Shown: positions 43,411-52,188, counted from the stretch's first letter. The stretch: DNA of 64,000 nt from Micromonospora inositola (GCF_900090285.1 NZ_LT607754.1:2914001-2978000); one strand, 5' to 3'. Numbers and translations: made by a program. Notes: a model not told the origin generated them from the letters alone.

Positions 43411-44030
43411 CCGCCGTGTTCAGTCACGGGCGGCTCCGGCTCTACTTGCTCAAGCTCCTCGACGACGGTCCCCGGCACGGCTACGAGCTGATCCGGCTGC
43501 TGGAGGACCGCTTCCTCGGCCTGTACGCGCCGAGCGCCGGCACCATCTACCCCCGGCTGCAGCGGCTGGAGGTCGAGGGACTGGTCACCCACACCGCCGC
43601 CGGCGGGCGCAAGGTCTACGAGATCACCGACGCGGGCCGGGCGGAGCTGCGGCAGCGCGCCGGTGAGCTGGCCACCCTGGAATCGGACATCACCGCCTCC
43701 GTCGAGGACCTCTCCGCCCTGGCCGGCGAGATCCAGACCGAGGTACGCGGCTCGGTGCGTGACCTCAAGCGCGAACTGCGCGAGGCGACCCGGCAGACCC
43801 GGCAGAGCCGGGCGGCCCGGTGGGAGCCGCCGCCCGCCCGGCCCGCCACCAACGGAACCCCGCAGCCGGCCGAATCACCGCTGCTCGCCGAGTTCGACCA
43901 GCGGCTCGCCGCGTTCACCGTCGAGGTCGGCGCGCTGGTCCGGGCCGGCCGGCTCAGCGACAGCAAGCTGCGGACCGCGATCCGGGTGCTGGACGGGGCG
44001 CTGGACGGGCTGCGCCGGCTGCTCCGCTGA
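43407..44030 (+). CDS. PadR-family transcriptional repressor
   Basis: 207 residues. N-terminal winged helix LRLYLLKLLDDGPRHGYELIRLLEDRFLGLYAPSAGTIYPRLQRLEVEGLVT is a classic PadR domain; a long helical C-terminus (about 85-207), with coiled-coil potential around LKRELREATRQTRQSRAARW, likely dimerises. GTG 43407 overlaps the DUF4097 stop. Expected to bind the palindrome at 42487-42504. Confidence 0.92.
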   Translation: MTAVFSHGRLRLYLLKLLDDGPRHGYELIRLLEDRFLGLYAPSAGTIYPRLQRLEVEGLVTHTAAGGRKVYEITDAGRAELRQRAGELATLESDITASVEDLSALAGEIQTEVRGSVRDLKRELREATRQTRQSRAARWEPPPARPATNGTPQPAESPLLAEFDQRLAAFTVEVGALVRAGRLSDSKLRTAIRVLDGALDGLRRLLR

Positions 44031-44038
44031 CGGCCGTC

Positions 44039-44064
44039 CCCGGCCCGGCGGGCTCGGGGCCGGG
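44039..44064 (+). terminator. Hairpin after padR
   Basis: CCCGGCCC (44039-44046) and GGGCCGGG (44057-44064), with a 10-nt loop, sit 8 nt after the padR stop and directly before the PhoP-like repeats. Confidence 0.6.
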
Positions 44065-44065
44065 C

Positions 44066-44083
44066 TCACAGGTTGTTTCCAGG
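44066..44083 (+). promoter_or_regulatory. PhoP-like direct repeat upstream of the response regulator
   Basis: TCACAGG (44066-44072) and TTCCAGG (44077-44083) are two 7-mers with a 4-bp spacer, i.e. 11-bp periodicity. The first differs at one base from the M. tuberculosis PhoP half-site TCACAGC. Suggests autoregulation. Confidence 0.6.
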
Positions 44084-44127
44084 AACCGCCCAGCGTCGCC
44101 GCAGCGAGAGCGCGGATGATGGGCCAC

Positions 44128-44829
44128 ATGGTGGCTACCCAGACCGAGGCCCGACTGCTCGTCGTCGAGGACGATCCCAACATCCTCGAACTGCTCTCCG
44201 CGAGCCTGCGCTTCGCGGGCTTCGACGTGGCCACCGCGACCAGCGGCAGCGCGGCGCTCAACGCCGCCAAGGACCACCGGCCCGACCTGGTGGTGCTCGA
44301 CGTGATGCTGCCCGACCTGGACGGCTTCGAGGTCATCCGGATGCTCCGCGAGGGCGGCACGCGTACCCCGGTGGTCTTCCTGACCGCGCGGGACGCCACC
44401 GACGACAAGATCCGCGGGCTGACCCTGGGCGGGGACGACTACGTCACCAAGCCGTTCAGCCTGGAGGAGCTCACCGCCCGGATCCGCGCCGTGCTGCGGC
44501 GTACCGCCACCGGGGAGCAGGCGCCGTCCCGGCTCACCTTCGCCGACCTGGAACTGGACGAGGAGACCCACGAGGTGCACCGGGCCGGTCAGCGGGTGCA
44601 ACTCTCGCCGACCGAGTTCAAGCTGCTGCGCTACCTGATGCTCAACGCCAACCGGGTGCTCTCCAAGGCGCAGATCCTCGACCACGTCTGGAACTACGAC
44701 TTCCGGGGCGACGACAACATCGTCGAGTCCTACATCTCGTACCTGCGGCGCAAGGTCGACAACACCCAGCCCCGGCTGATCCACACCCTGCGCGGGGTGG
44801 GCTACGTGCTGCGCAAGCCGGCGGCGTGA
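44128..44829 (+). CDS. OmpR/PhoP-type response regulator
   Basis: 233 residues. Receiver domain with LLVVEDDPNILELLSASLRFAGF, phospho-acceptor Asp58 (VVLDVMLPDLDGFEV) and Lys in DDYVTKPFSLEELTARI; winged-helix DNA-binding domain with LSPTEFKLLRYLMLNANRVLSKAQILDHVWNYDFRGDDNIVESYISYLRRKVD. Residue by residue it resembles mycobacterial PhoP (TFADLELDEETHEV). ATG 44116, 44119 and 44128 and GTG 44131 are all in frame; I use 44128. The histidine kinase gene overlaps its stop. Direct repeats upstream suggest autoregulation. Confidence 0.92.
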   Translation: MVATQTEARLLVVEDDPNILELLSASLRFAGFDVATATSGSAALNAAKDHRPDLVVLDVMLPDLDGFEVIRMLREGGTRTPVVFLTARDATDDKIRGLTLGGDDYVTKPFSLEELTARIRAVLRRTATGEQAPSRLTFADLELDEETHEVHRAGQRVQLSPTEFKLLRYLMLNANRVLSKAQILDHVWNYDFRGDDNIVESYISYLRRKVDNTQPRLIHTLRGVGYVLRKPAA

Positions 44830-46382
44830 ACACGCTCGAGCAGGCGAAGGGACGGCTGCGCAGCGTCCCGCTCCGCGTCAAGCTGGTCACCTCGGTGCTG
44901 GCCCTGGTGGCCGCCGCCCTGGTCGTGATCAGCGCACTCACCACCTACTTCCTCCGGGACTACCTGATCGCCCAGGTGGACGAGCAACTCCGCGGCGACA
45001 CCGTGAGCGTCGCCCGGGCGCTGGACCAGGCCGGCGGAGGGCGACTCCTGGTCAACATCCCCTCCGACTACGTGGCCGCACAGGCCACCCCTGCCGACGG
45101 CGTGCAGGAACCCTCGCGCTACTCAGAGATGAGCACCGAAGAGCTGCCGCGCTTTCCCGTGGACTATGCCGGCTACCAGGCGCGGGTGGGTGAGCCGTTC
45201 ACCGTGCGTTCCGAGGACGGCCGCACCCGCTGGCGGATGCTCTACACCGACCTCGGCAACGGCCGCATCATCGCCTTCGGACAGCACCTCACCGACGTCG
45301 ACCTGGCCGTCAAGCGCCTGATCTGGATCGACCTGCTGGTCGGCGGGGCGGTGATGATCATCCTGGCCTCGGTCGGCGCGGCGATCGTCCGGACCAGCCT
45401 GAAACCGCTGGTGGAAATCGAGCGCACCGCCGCCGCCATCGCGGGCGGTGACCTGACCCGGCGGGTGCCCGACCCGGAGGAGGGGCGGCCCTGCCCCACC
45501 TCGGAGCTGGGCCGGCTGTCCCGGGCGCTGAACGCCATGCTGGCCCAGATCGAGGCCGCCTTCACCGCCCGCGCCGCCTCCGAGGCAGCGGCCCGCAGCG
45601 CCGAGGTCAGTGCCCGGGACGCGGCGGCGGCGGCGCAGGCCTCCGAGGCGCGGGCCCGACGCTCCGAGGAGCGGATGCGGCAGTTCGTCGCGGACGCCTC
45701 GCACGAGCTGCGCACCCCGCTGACCACCATCCGGGGCTTCGCCGAGCTGTACCGGCAGGGCGCGGCCCGCGAGCCGGAGCAGACCGCCGGCCTGCTGCGC
45801 CGGATCGAGGACGAGGCGGCCCGGATGGGGCTGCTCGTGGAGGACCTCCTGTTGCTCGCCCGGCTGGATCGGGAACGGCCGATCGCCCTGGCCCCGGTGG
45901 AGCTGCCGGTGCTGGCCGGCGACGCGGTGCAGGCCGCCCGCGCCGTCGCCCCGGAGCGGCGGATCGAACTGGACATCGAGCCGGGCGCCGGTGCGCTGGT
46001 GGTGCACGGCGACGACGCCCGGCTGCGCCAGGTGATCGGCAACCTGATGACCAACGCGCTCACCCACACGCCGCCGGACACCTCGGTGACCCTGCGGCTG
46101 CGTACCGAGCCGGGCAACCTGGCCGTGGTGGAGGTCGCGGACACCGGTCCGGGGCTGACCCCGGAGCAGGCCGAGCGGGTCTTCGAGCGGTTCTACCGGG
46201 CCGACGCGGCGCGGACCCGGCGGCCCAGTGGGGCCACCAGCACCGGGCTGGGGCTGGCCATCGTCTCGGCGCTGGTCGCGGCCCACCACGGCACCGTGGA
46301 GGTGGCCGAGACGCCCGGCGGCGGGGCAACCTTCCGGGTCAAGCTGCCGCTGCTGCCGGGGGCACCGGACCAGTCCGACTGA
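44826..46382 (+). CDS. Membrane sensor histidine kinase partner of the PhoP-like regulator
   Basis: 518 residues. TM1 near residues 20-45 (VTSVLALVAAALVVISALTTYFL), an extracytoplasmic sensor of about 120 residues, TM2 (LIWIDLLVGGAVMIILASVGAAIV), a HAMP region (LKPLVEIERTAAAIAGGDLTRRV), an Ala-rich coiled coil, the HisKA box with His293 in DASHELRTPLTTIRGFAELY, and HATPase boxes NLMTNALTHT, DTGPGL and GLGLAIV. GTG 44826 overlaps the regulator stop. Probably senses envelope stress, given the HtrA gene downstream. Confidence 0.93.
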   Translation: MNTLEQAKGRLRSVPLRVKLVTSVLALVAAALVVISALTTYFLRDYLIAQVDEQLRGDTVSVARALDQAGGGRLLVNIPSDYVAAQATPADGVQEPSRYSEMSTEELPRFPVDYAGYQARVGEPFTVRSEDGRTRWRMLYTDLGNGRIIAFGQHLTDVDLAVKRLIWIDLLVGGAVMIILASVGAAIVRTSLKPLVEIERTAAAIAGGDLTRRVPDPEEGRPCPTSELGRLSRALNAMLAQIEAAFTARAASEAAARSAEVSARDAAAAAQASEARARRSEERMRQFVADASHELRTPLTTIRGFAELYRQGAAREPEQTAGLLRRIEDEAARMGLLVEDLLLLARLDRERPIALAPVELPVLAGDAVQAARAVAPERRIELDIEPGAGALVVHGDDARLRQVIGNLMTNALTHTPPDTSVTLRLRTEPGNLAVVEVADTGPGLTPEQAERVFERFYRADAARTRRPSGATSTGLGLAIVSALVAAHHGTVEVAETPGGGATFRVKLPLLPGAPDQSD

Positions 46383-46383
46383 C

Positions 46384-46412
46384 TTTCAGAAAACATTCAG
46401 GCACGTTCCAGG
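46384..46412 (+). promoter_or_regulatory. Three phased 7-bp repeats upstream of htrA
   Basis: TTTCAGA (46384), ATTCAGG (46395) and TTCCAGG (46406) start exactly 11 bp apart with 4-bp spacers. The last is identical to a half-site in front of the response-regulator gene. Likely binding sites of that regulator in the htrA promoter. Confidence 0.62.
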
Positions 46413-46444
46413 CTGATCGCAGTGCCAGGGGAGAAGGTGGTCCC

Positions 46445-48013
46445 ATGACCGAGTACGAGACCGACCCGCAGCGGTCGCCGGCTCCCGCCGACGCCGAGCC
46501 GTCGCAGCCCATCGCCGAGCTGTCCCGCGTCGAGAGCGGGCAGTCCGACCCCACCACCCCGGCCGCCGCGCCGGTTCCGGCCGACTCCCCGGCCGCCGGA
46601 ACCTCCGCCGCCCCGGAAGCCACCGCCGCCGCCCCGGAACCCGGCCCCACCGCCGCCTTCGAGGCCGGCCGGCCGGAGGGAGCGGCTCCCGCCAGCCCGT
46701 ACGCGCCGCCGACGGCGACCCCGTCCGCCCCGCCCTACCCGGTCTCAGGGCAGCCGCAGCCGGGCACGCCCTGGTACGGCGGCCAGCAGCAGACCGGCTG
46801 GGCCGCCGGAGCGCACCAGGGCGGAACGGGCTACCCGCCGCACGTCGGCGGGCCGGTCCCGCCGTACCTGGGGCACCAGGCCTACCAGCCGCACCACCCG
46901 GGCCAGCCGCACCACCCGGGCCAGCCGGTCCCGCCGTGGGGCCCGGCGCCGGCGGCCCGCCCGAGCCGGGCGGGCAAGTTCGTCGGCGCGGGCGCGCTGG
47001 TGCTGGCGCTGATGTTCGGCTCCGGCGTGGCCGGCGGCGCCCTCGCCCTCGCCCTCGACGGCGACTCGGGCGGCGTCACCCGCACCTACTCGGCGGCCCC
47101 GGTGCTCAACAGCGCGGACCTGCCGAAGATCGCCGCCGCCGTCCAGGACAGCGTGGTCTCGATCATCACGGACAACGGTGAGGGCTCCGGGGTGATCCTC
47201 AGCGCCGACGGTTTCGTGCTGACCAACAACCACGTGGTCGCCTCCGCCACCGGCGACACGGTGAAGGTGGTCTTCGCCGATGGCAAGACCGCGCAGGCGA
47301 AGATCATCGGCACCGACCCGAAGACCGACCTGGCGGTGGTCAAGGCCAGCGGGGTGAGCGGCCTGAAGGCGGCCAAGTTCGGCGACAGCGACGGGATGCA
47401 GGTCGGCGACCAGGTGCTCGCCCTGGGCAGCCCGCTCGGCCTGCAGGGCTCGGTCACCGCGGGCATCCTCAGCGCCCGGGACCGCACCATCCAGGCCGGC
47501 GAGGAGGGCCAGCAGCAGAACCCGGGGCAGGCCGCCAGCTCGATCTCCGGACTGCTCCAGACCGACGCCCCGATCAACCCGGGCAACTCCGGTGGCGCGC
47601 TGGTCAACACCCGGGGCGAGGTGATCGGCATCAACACCGCGATCGCCACCGCCGGGCAGGGCAGCAACGGCAACATCGGCGTCGGCTTCGCCATCCCGAG
47701 CAACAAGGCCAAGAACGTCGCCGAGAAGCTCCAGCGCGGCGAGAAGGTCAGCCACCCCTCGCTCGGCGTCAGCGTCAACGCCGCAGAGGACGGCGGGGCG
47801 CTGGTCGCCGCGGTCACCCCGGGCAGCGCCGCCGAGAAGGCCGGGCTCCAGCGGGGCGACGTGATCACCAAGTTCGGCGACAAGGCGATCAACGACTCCA
47901 ACGACCTGGTCGGCGCGGTCCAGTCCGGCAAGGTGGGCGACCGGGTCGAGGTGCAGTACAAGCGGAACGGATCGGCGCAGACGGCAACCGTGACGCTCGC
48001 CGAGACGTCATAG
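46445..48013 (+). CDS. HtrA/PepD-type membrane-anchored serine protease with PDZ domain
   Basis: 522 residues. A Pro/Ala/Gln-rich cytosolic tail of about 175 residues that includes a short HHPGQP repeat, one TM helix (GKFVGAGALVLALMFGSGVAGG), a trypsin-like domain with catalytic His263 (TNNHVV), Asp295 (KTDLAVV) and Ser382 (GNSGGA), and a C-terminal PDZ (VTPGSAAEKAGLQRGDVITKFG). It acts in envelope protein quality control. The order regulator-kinase-HtrA recalls mycobacterial mprAB-pepD. Followed by a very strong terminator. Confidence 0.94.
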   Translation: MTEYETDPQRSPAPADAEPSQPIAELSRVESGQSDPTTPAAAPVPADSPAAGTSAAPEATAAAPEPGPTAAFEAGRPEGAAPASPYAPPTATPSAPPYPVSGQPQPGTPWYGGQQQTGWAAGAHQGGTGYPPHVGGPVPPYLGHQAYQPHHPGQPHHPGQPVPPWGPAPAARPSRAGKFVGAGALVLALMFGSGVAGGALALALDGDSGGVTRTYSAAPVLNSADLPKIAAAVQDSVVSIITDNGEGSGVILSADGFVLTNNHVVASATGDTVKVVFADGKTAQAKIIGTDPKTDLAVVKASGVSGLKAAKFGDSDGMQVGDQVLALGSPLGLQGSVTAGILSARDRTIQAGEEGQQQNPGQAASSISGLLQTDAPINPGNSGGALVNTRGEVIGINTAIATAGQGSNGNIGVGFAIPSNKAKNVAEKLQRGEKVSHPSLGVSVNAAEDGGALVAAVTPGSAAEKAGLQRGDVITKFGDKAINDSNDLVGAVQSGKVGDRVEVQYKRNGSAQTATVTLAETS

Positions 48014-48064
48014 GGGATTGACGCGCCGAGAGGCGCCTACCGGGGATACAGACCTTCCTCCGCC

Positions 48065-48117
48065 AGGCGGCGGGTGACGGAGCCAAGGGGGTTGGCTCCG
48101 TCACCCGCCGCCTTTTT
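48065..48117 (+). terminator. Strong intrinsic terminator of htrA
   Basis: A perfect stem of 21 bp (48066-48086 with 48092-48112), loop GGGGG, plus an A-T closing pair, followed by TTTTT at 48113-48117. One of the few U-tract terminators in the window. Confidence 0.92.
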
Positions 48118-48205
48118 CGTCCCCGCTCACCCGCACCGGGTGAACCCGGCTCACCCCGGGTGGCGGCATCCTCGACGGACGGGAACCGTACGGGGAGGGG
48201 ACGTC

Positions 48206-48877
48206 ATGACCACCGCAGCCGCCGTCCGCACCGATCCGGAGATCCAGCGGGACGTGCTCGACGAGCTCGACTGGGACGCCCAGACGCAGCCCACCGAGAT
48301 CGGCGTGACGGTCTCCGCCGGCGTGGTCACGCTCACCGGCTGGGTGGACAGTTACGCCCGCCGCTGGGCGGCCGAGCGCTGCGCGCACCGGGTACGCGGG
48401 GTCCGGGCGGTGGCCAGCGAGATCGAGGTACGCCTGCCCGGCACGGACGAGCGCACCGACGCGGAGATCGCCATCGCGGCCGGCCGGGCGCTGGAGTGGG
48501 ACAGTTTCGTGCCCGCCGAGCGGCTGGACGTCACCGTCGCCAACGGTTGGGTGATGCTCCGCGGCGAGGTGGAGTTCGGTTTCCAGCGGCGTACCGCGGA
48601 ACGGGAGCTGCGCCGGCTGCGCGGCGTACGCGGGTTGACGAACCTGGTGGAGGTCCGCCCGACCAGCCCGCCCAGCGACGAGCAGACCCGCCGGGACCTG
48701 CACCGGGTGCTGATCCGGCGGACCGGCACGGAACGCGTCGACATCCAGGTCACCGGAGACACCGTGGTGCTGACCGGGGTGGTCCGCTCCTGGTGGCAGC
48801 GGGACGAGGCGGAACGGGTGGCCTGGTCGACTCCCGGCGTCCGTGAGGTGCACGACCGGCTCGTGTTGGCCGGGTGA
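48206..48877 (+). CDS. Triple BON-domain protein
   Basis: 223 residues with three BON modules, each about 70 residues: IQRDVLDELDWDAQTQPTEIGVTVSAGVVTLTGWVDSYARRWAAER, then AAGRALEWDSFVPAERLDVTVANGWVMLRGEVEFGFQRRTAER, then LHRVLIRRTGTERVDIQVTGDTVVLTGVVRSWWQRDEAER. BON domains bind phospholipids or surfaces in OsmY-like stress proteins. No signal peptide is visible. GGGGAGGGG precedes ATG 48206. Function inferred only from domain type. Confidence 0.88.
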   Translation: MTTAAAVRTDPEIQRDVLDELDWDAQTQPTEIGVTVSAGVVTLTGWVDSYARRWAAERCAHRVRGVRAVASEIEVRLPGTDERTDAEIAIAAGRALEWDSFVPAERLDVTVANGWVMLRGEVEFGFQRRTAERELRRLRGVRGLTNLVEVRPTSPPSDEQTRRDLHRVLIRRTGTERVDIQVTGDTVVLTGVVRSWWQRDEAERVAWSTPGVREVHDRLVLAG

Positions 48878-48956
48878 GGCCGGGTCGCCGTTTGCCGCCG
48901 CCGGCACCGGGAAAGTGCCGTCGATCACGTTCTTCGGTGACCAACGGGGAGGACTC

Positions 48957-50075
48957 GTGGCCGTGAACCACCTGCCGTCGGAGCGCTCGCGCGCGCGGCC
49001 ACTGCGGATCGCGATGGTGGCGCCGCCGTGGCTGTCGTTGCCGCCGCCCGGTTACGGCGGCCTGGAACACGTGGTGGCCGGGCTGGTGGACGGCCTCGTC
49101 GGGGAGGGGCATGTGGTCACCCTGTTCGGCGCCGGCGCGGAGCACGGCACCGCCGCCGAGTTCGTCTCCACCGTGCCCGACCTCCAGTACGAGCGGCTCG
49201 GCGAGGCGCTGCCCGAGCTGGCGCACCTGGCTCGGGTCAACCGCCTGATCTCCGCCGCCGACTTCGACGTGATCCACGACCACACCACCATCGGCCCGCT
49301 GATCGCCGACCATCGGGCGGTGCCCACCGTGGCGACCGTGCACGGCAATCCGGTGGGGGAGTACGGCGACGTGCTCGCCGACATCGACCGCGACGTCGGT
49401 CTGGTGGCCATCTCGCACGCCCAGCGTCGGGCCAATCCGGGGCTGCCCTGGGCGGGCACGGTGCACAACGCGATGCCGGCACGGGACCTTCCGAGCAAGC
49501 GGACACCCGGTCAGGGGCCGGTGCTCTGGCTGGCCCGGTTCAGCCCGGACAAGGGCCCGGAGGTGGCGATCCGGGCCTGCCGGGCGGCCGGTCTGCCGCT
49601 CACCCTGGCCGGCAAGTGCAACGAGCCGGCCGAGCGCCGCTACCTCCAGGAGGTGGTCGAGCCCTTGCTGGACGAGGACGTGACCGTGGTGCTGAACGCC
49701 GACCGGCAGGCCACGCAGCGGCTGCTGCTCGACGCCCGCTGCCTGATCATGCCGATTCAGTGGGAGGAGCCGTTCGGCATGGTGATGCTGGAGGCGATGG
49801 CGACCGGTACGCCGGTGGTGGCGCTGCGCCGGGGCGCGGTGCCGGAACTGGTCCGCCCGGGCCGGACCGGGTTGGTCTGCGACCGGGCCGACGAGCTGCC
49901 GGCGGCGCTGCGCGAGTCGCCCCGGCTGGACCCGGCCGACTGCGTGGCGCACGTCGCGGAGAACTTCTCCGTGGAGCGGATGGCCCGCGGCTACGAGGCG
50001 GTGTACCGGAGTTTCCTGGCGGACCGGGCCGTCGGGTTCAGGGCGCGGCAGCCGGTCCCGGTCGCGGCCCGCTGA
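48957..50075 (+). CDS. GT4-family glycosyltransferase
   Basis: 372 residues of GT-B fold. N-domain LRIAMVAPPWLSLPPPGYGGLEHVVAGLVDGLVGEGHVVTLFG; C-domain PVLWLARFSPDKGPEVAIRACRAAGLPLTLAGK and the EX7E donor motif in PIQWEEPFGMVMLEAMATGTPVVALRRGAVPELV. GGGGAGGA 5 nt before GTG 48957 sets the start; the open frame runs further upstream without a site. It transfers an activated sugar to an unknown acceptor; no sugar-pathway neighbours. Confidence 0.88.
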   Translation: MAVNHLPSERSRARPLRIAMVAPPWLSLPPPGYGGLEHVVAGLVDGLVGEGHVVTLFGAGAEHGTAAEFVSTVPDLQYERLGEALPELAHLARVNRLISAADFDVIHDHTTIGPLIADHRAVPTVATVHGNPVGEYGDVLADIDRDVGLVAISHAQRRANPGLPWAGTVHNAMPARDLPSKRTPGQGPVLWLARFSPDKGPEVAIRACRAAGLPLTLAGKCNEPAERRYLQEVVEPLLDEDVTVVLNADRQATQRLLLDARCLIMPIQWEEPFGMVMLEAMATGTPVVALRRGAVPELVRPGRTGLVCDRADELPAALRESPRLDPADCVAHVAENFSVERMARGYEAVYRSFLADRAVGFRARQPVPVAAR

Positions 50076-50335
50076 CGGGTCAGGCCCGCGCCGCGGCCAG
50101 CCGGGCGGCCGCGGCGCCGAGCTGACGGGCGTACCCGCGGGCGAATGCTCCCCTCGCGCTGCCGCGCCTGTCTGGGCTCGGGAGCGCTATCAGGTGCGGG
50201 AATGTGTCCGGCCTGTCAATGGCTGTCCGTTTTCTCGTCGCGCTCCGCGACGTCCGCGCGGCCCGGGGTGACGGCGCGCGGCGGGCGGGCCGGCTCGGGC
50301 GGGCCCGTTGCGGGGCGCGTGCCAGGATGAACGCC
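50076..50335. other. Intergenic region before the patatin gene
   Basis: 260 bases without a supported gene. A perfect TTGACA lies on the minus strand near 50214-50219 in an AT-richer patch (about 50189-50237), but no matching gene follows on that strand. The minus-strand frame that crosses it lacks a start codon and a ribosome site. Confidence 0.4.
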
Positions 50336-51169
50336 ATGAGTGGCGGTCCGGTGGCGTTCGTGCTCGGCGGCGGGGGAGTGCTCGGCGCGGTCGAGGTGGG
50401 CATGCTCCGGGCGCTGTTCCGGGCCCGGATCCGGCCGGACATGGTGCTGGGCACCTCGATCGGGGCGGTCAACGGCGCCCTGGTCGCGGCCGATCCGTCC
50501 GAGGCCGTCACCGACCGGCTGGTCCGGCTCTGGGCCTCCCCGGAGGCCAGCGAGGTGTACGGCGACTCGGTCGCCCGGCAGCTGCGCCGCTTCGCCGCGC
50601 GGACCCATCTGCACTCGCCCCGGCCGCTGCGTCGGCTGCTGGAGAGCGAGCTGGGCGAGGAGACCACCTTCGCGGACCTGAGGGTGCCGTTCCGCTGCTG
50701 CGCGGCGAACATCGAGCGGGCCGCCGAGCACTGGTTCCACAGCGGACCGCTGGTGCCCGCGGTGCTCGCCTCCGCGTCGGTGCCCGGGCTGCTGCCGCCC
50801 ACCCAGATCGACGGCCAGCACTACATCGACGGCGGGATCGTGAACTCGATCCCGATCGGGGAGGCGGTCGCGGCCGGCGCCACGCGGATCTTCGTGCTCC
50901 AGGTGGGACGGATCGAGCGGCAGCTGACCCCGCCCCGGCGGCCCTGGGAGATCGCCCAGGTCGCGTTCGAGGTGGCCCGGCGGCACCGGTTCGCCCGGGA
51001 GATGGCGGCCCTGCCCGACGGGGTGGAGGTGCACGTGCTGCCGACCGGTGGCGGGGGGCCGCGCGACGACAGCCCGTGGGCGTACCGGGACATGGCGGCG
51101 GTGGGGCGGCGGATCAGCCGCGCGTACACCGCCTCCCGGCACTACCTGGCGACCCAGCTGGACCACTGA
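50336..51169 (+). CDS. Patatin-like phospholipase (RssA type)
   Basis: 277 residues. VAFVLGGGGVLGAVEVGMLRAL supplies the oxyanion hole, VLGTSIGAVNGALVA the nucleophile elbow (GTSIG Ser), and HYIDGGIVNSIPIGEAVAAGA the DGG aspartate of the Ser-Asp dyad. Cytoplasmic serine acyl hydrolase on membrane lipids. Start ATG 50336 follows CAGGAT-N7, a leaderless signal; ATG 50327 is an alternative. The next gene, an acyltransferase, begins on its stop (TGATG). Confidence 0.9.
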   Translation: MSGGPVAFVLGGGGVLGAVEVGMLRALFRARIRPDMVLGTSIGAVNGALVAADPSEAVTDRLVRLWASPEASEVYGDSVARQLRRFAARTHLHSPRPLRRLLESELGEETTFADLRVPFRCCAANIERAAEHWFHSGPLVPAVLASASVPGLLPPTQIDGQHYIDGGIVNSIPIGEAVAAGATRIFVLQVGRIERQLTPPRRPWEIAQVAFEVARRHRFAREMAALPDGVEVHVLPTGGGGPRDDSPWAYRDMAAVGRRISRAYTASRHYLATQLDH

Positions 51170-52188
51170 TGCCGCTGCCGCCCCGGTGGGTACGCCGGTT
51201 GCTGCTGGCCCCCGGCGTGGTGCTGCTCGCCGTGGCGGTGGTGACCACGCTGCCGGTCTGGGCGCTGCTCGCGCTGGCCGCCTCCCCGCTGGTGCCCGGC
51301 CGGCTGCGGCCGCTGCGCCTGCTCTGGATCGGCACGGTCTACCTGATCTGGGACGCGGCCGCGCTGCTCGCCCTCTTCGTCCTCTGGCTGGCCTCCGGCT
51401 TCGGCGCCCGCAAGCGGACGCCGATCTTCCAGCGGGCGCACTACGTGCTGGCCGGGCACTTCCTGCGGGTGCTGTTCTGGCAGGCCCGCTGGACGCTGCG
51501 GCTGAGCATCGACGTGGTCGGCACGGACCCGGACACCGCGCTGCCCGGCCGGCCGGAGCTGGTGCTCTGCCGGCACGCCGGGCCGGGGGACTCGTTCATC
51601 CTGATCCACGCGCTGGTGAACTGGTTCCACCGGGAGCCCCGGATCGTGCTCAAGGAGAGCCTGCAGTGGGACCCGACGATCGACGTCCTGCTCAACCGGC
51701 TGCCGAACCGGTTCATCGCCCCCGGGTCGGACGGCCGGGAGACGATGATCGCGCAGATCGGCCACCTCGCCAGCGGCCTGGACGACGACGACGCGTTCGT
51801 GATCTTCCCGGAGGGCGGCAACTTCACCCCGGGCCGCCGGCTGCGGGCCATCGCCCGGCTGCGCGCGCTGGGGCTGGAGCGGATGGCGCTGCGCGCCGAG
51901 CGGATGGAGCACGTGCTCGCCCCGCAGCCGGGCGGGCTGCTCGCCGCCCTGGACGCCGCCCCGGACGCCGGAGTGATCTTCGTCGCGCACACCGGTCTGG
52001 ACCGCATGCTCACCGTCGCCGACGTGTGGCGGGAGCTGCCGATGGACAAGCGGATCGTGATGCGGTTCTGGTCGGTGCCGCCCGAGGAGGTCCCCGTCGA
52101 CCGGCAGGAACGCATCGACTGGCTCTTCGACTGGTGGGCCCGGATCGACGGCTGGGTCGCGGCCAATCGCGACGGGGTCGACACCTGA
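51169..52188 (+). CDS. Lysophospholipid acyltransferase-like membrane protein
   Basis: 339 residues. Two or three N-terminal TM helices (LLLAPGVVLLAVAVVTTLPVWALLALAA; LLWIGTVYLIWDAAALLALFVLWLASGF), then an acyltransferase domain with LVLCRHAGPGDSFIL in the position of HX4D (H-A-G-P-G-D), PRIVLKESLQWDP, and FVIFPEGGNFTPGRR. The C-terminus has HTGLDRMLTVADVWRELPMD. Translationally coupled to the patatin gene, suggesting lipid deacylation-reacylation. Substrate unknown. Confidence 0.82.
   Translation: MPLPPRWVRRLLLAPGVVLLAVAVVTTLPVWALLALAASPLVPGRLRPLRLLWIGTVYLIWDAAALLALFVLWLASGFGARKRTPIFQRAHYVLAGHFLRVLFWQARWTLRLSIDVVGTDPDTALPGRPELVLCRHAGPGDSFILIHALVNWFHREPRIVLKESLQWDPTIDVLLNRLPNRFIAPGSDGRETMIAQIGHLASGLDDDDAFVIFPEGGNFTPGRRLRAIARLRALGLERMALRAERMEHVLAPQPGGLLAALDAAPDAGVIFVAHTGLDRMLTVADVWRELPMDKRIVMRFWSVPPEEVPVDRQERIDWLFDWWARIDGWVAANRDGVDT

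Noticed and set aside
46870..46925. Short tandem repeat (CACCACCCGGGCCAGCCG twice) considered as a separate repeat element
   Set aside because: It encodes the HHPGQP duplication inside the disordered tail of the HtrA protein, so it is a coding microrepeat.
50080..50802. Minus-strand frame overlapping the patatin gene start
   Set aside because: Most of it is antisense to the patatin domain and the non-overlapping end lacks any start codon.
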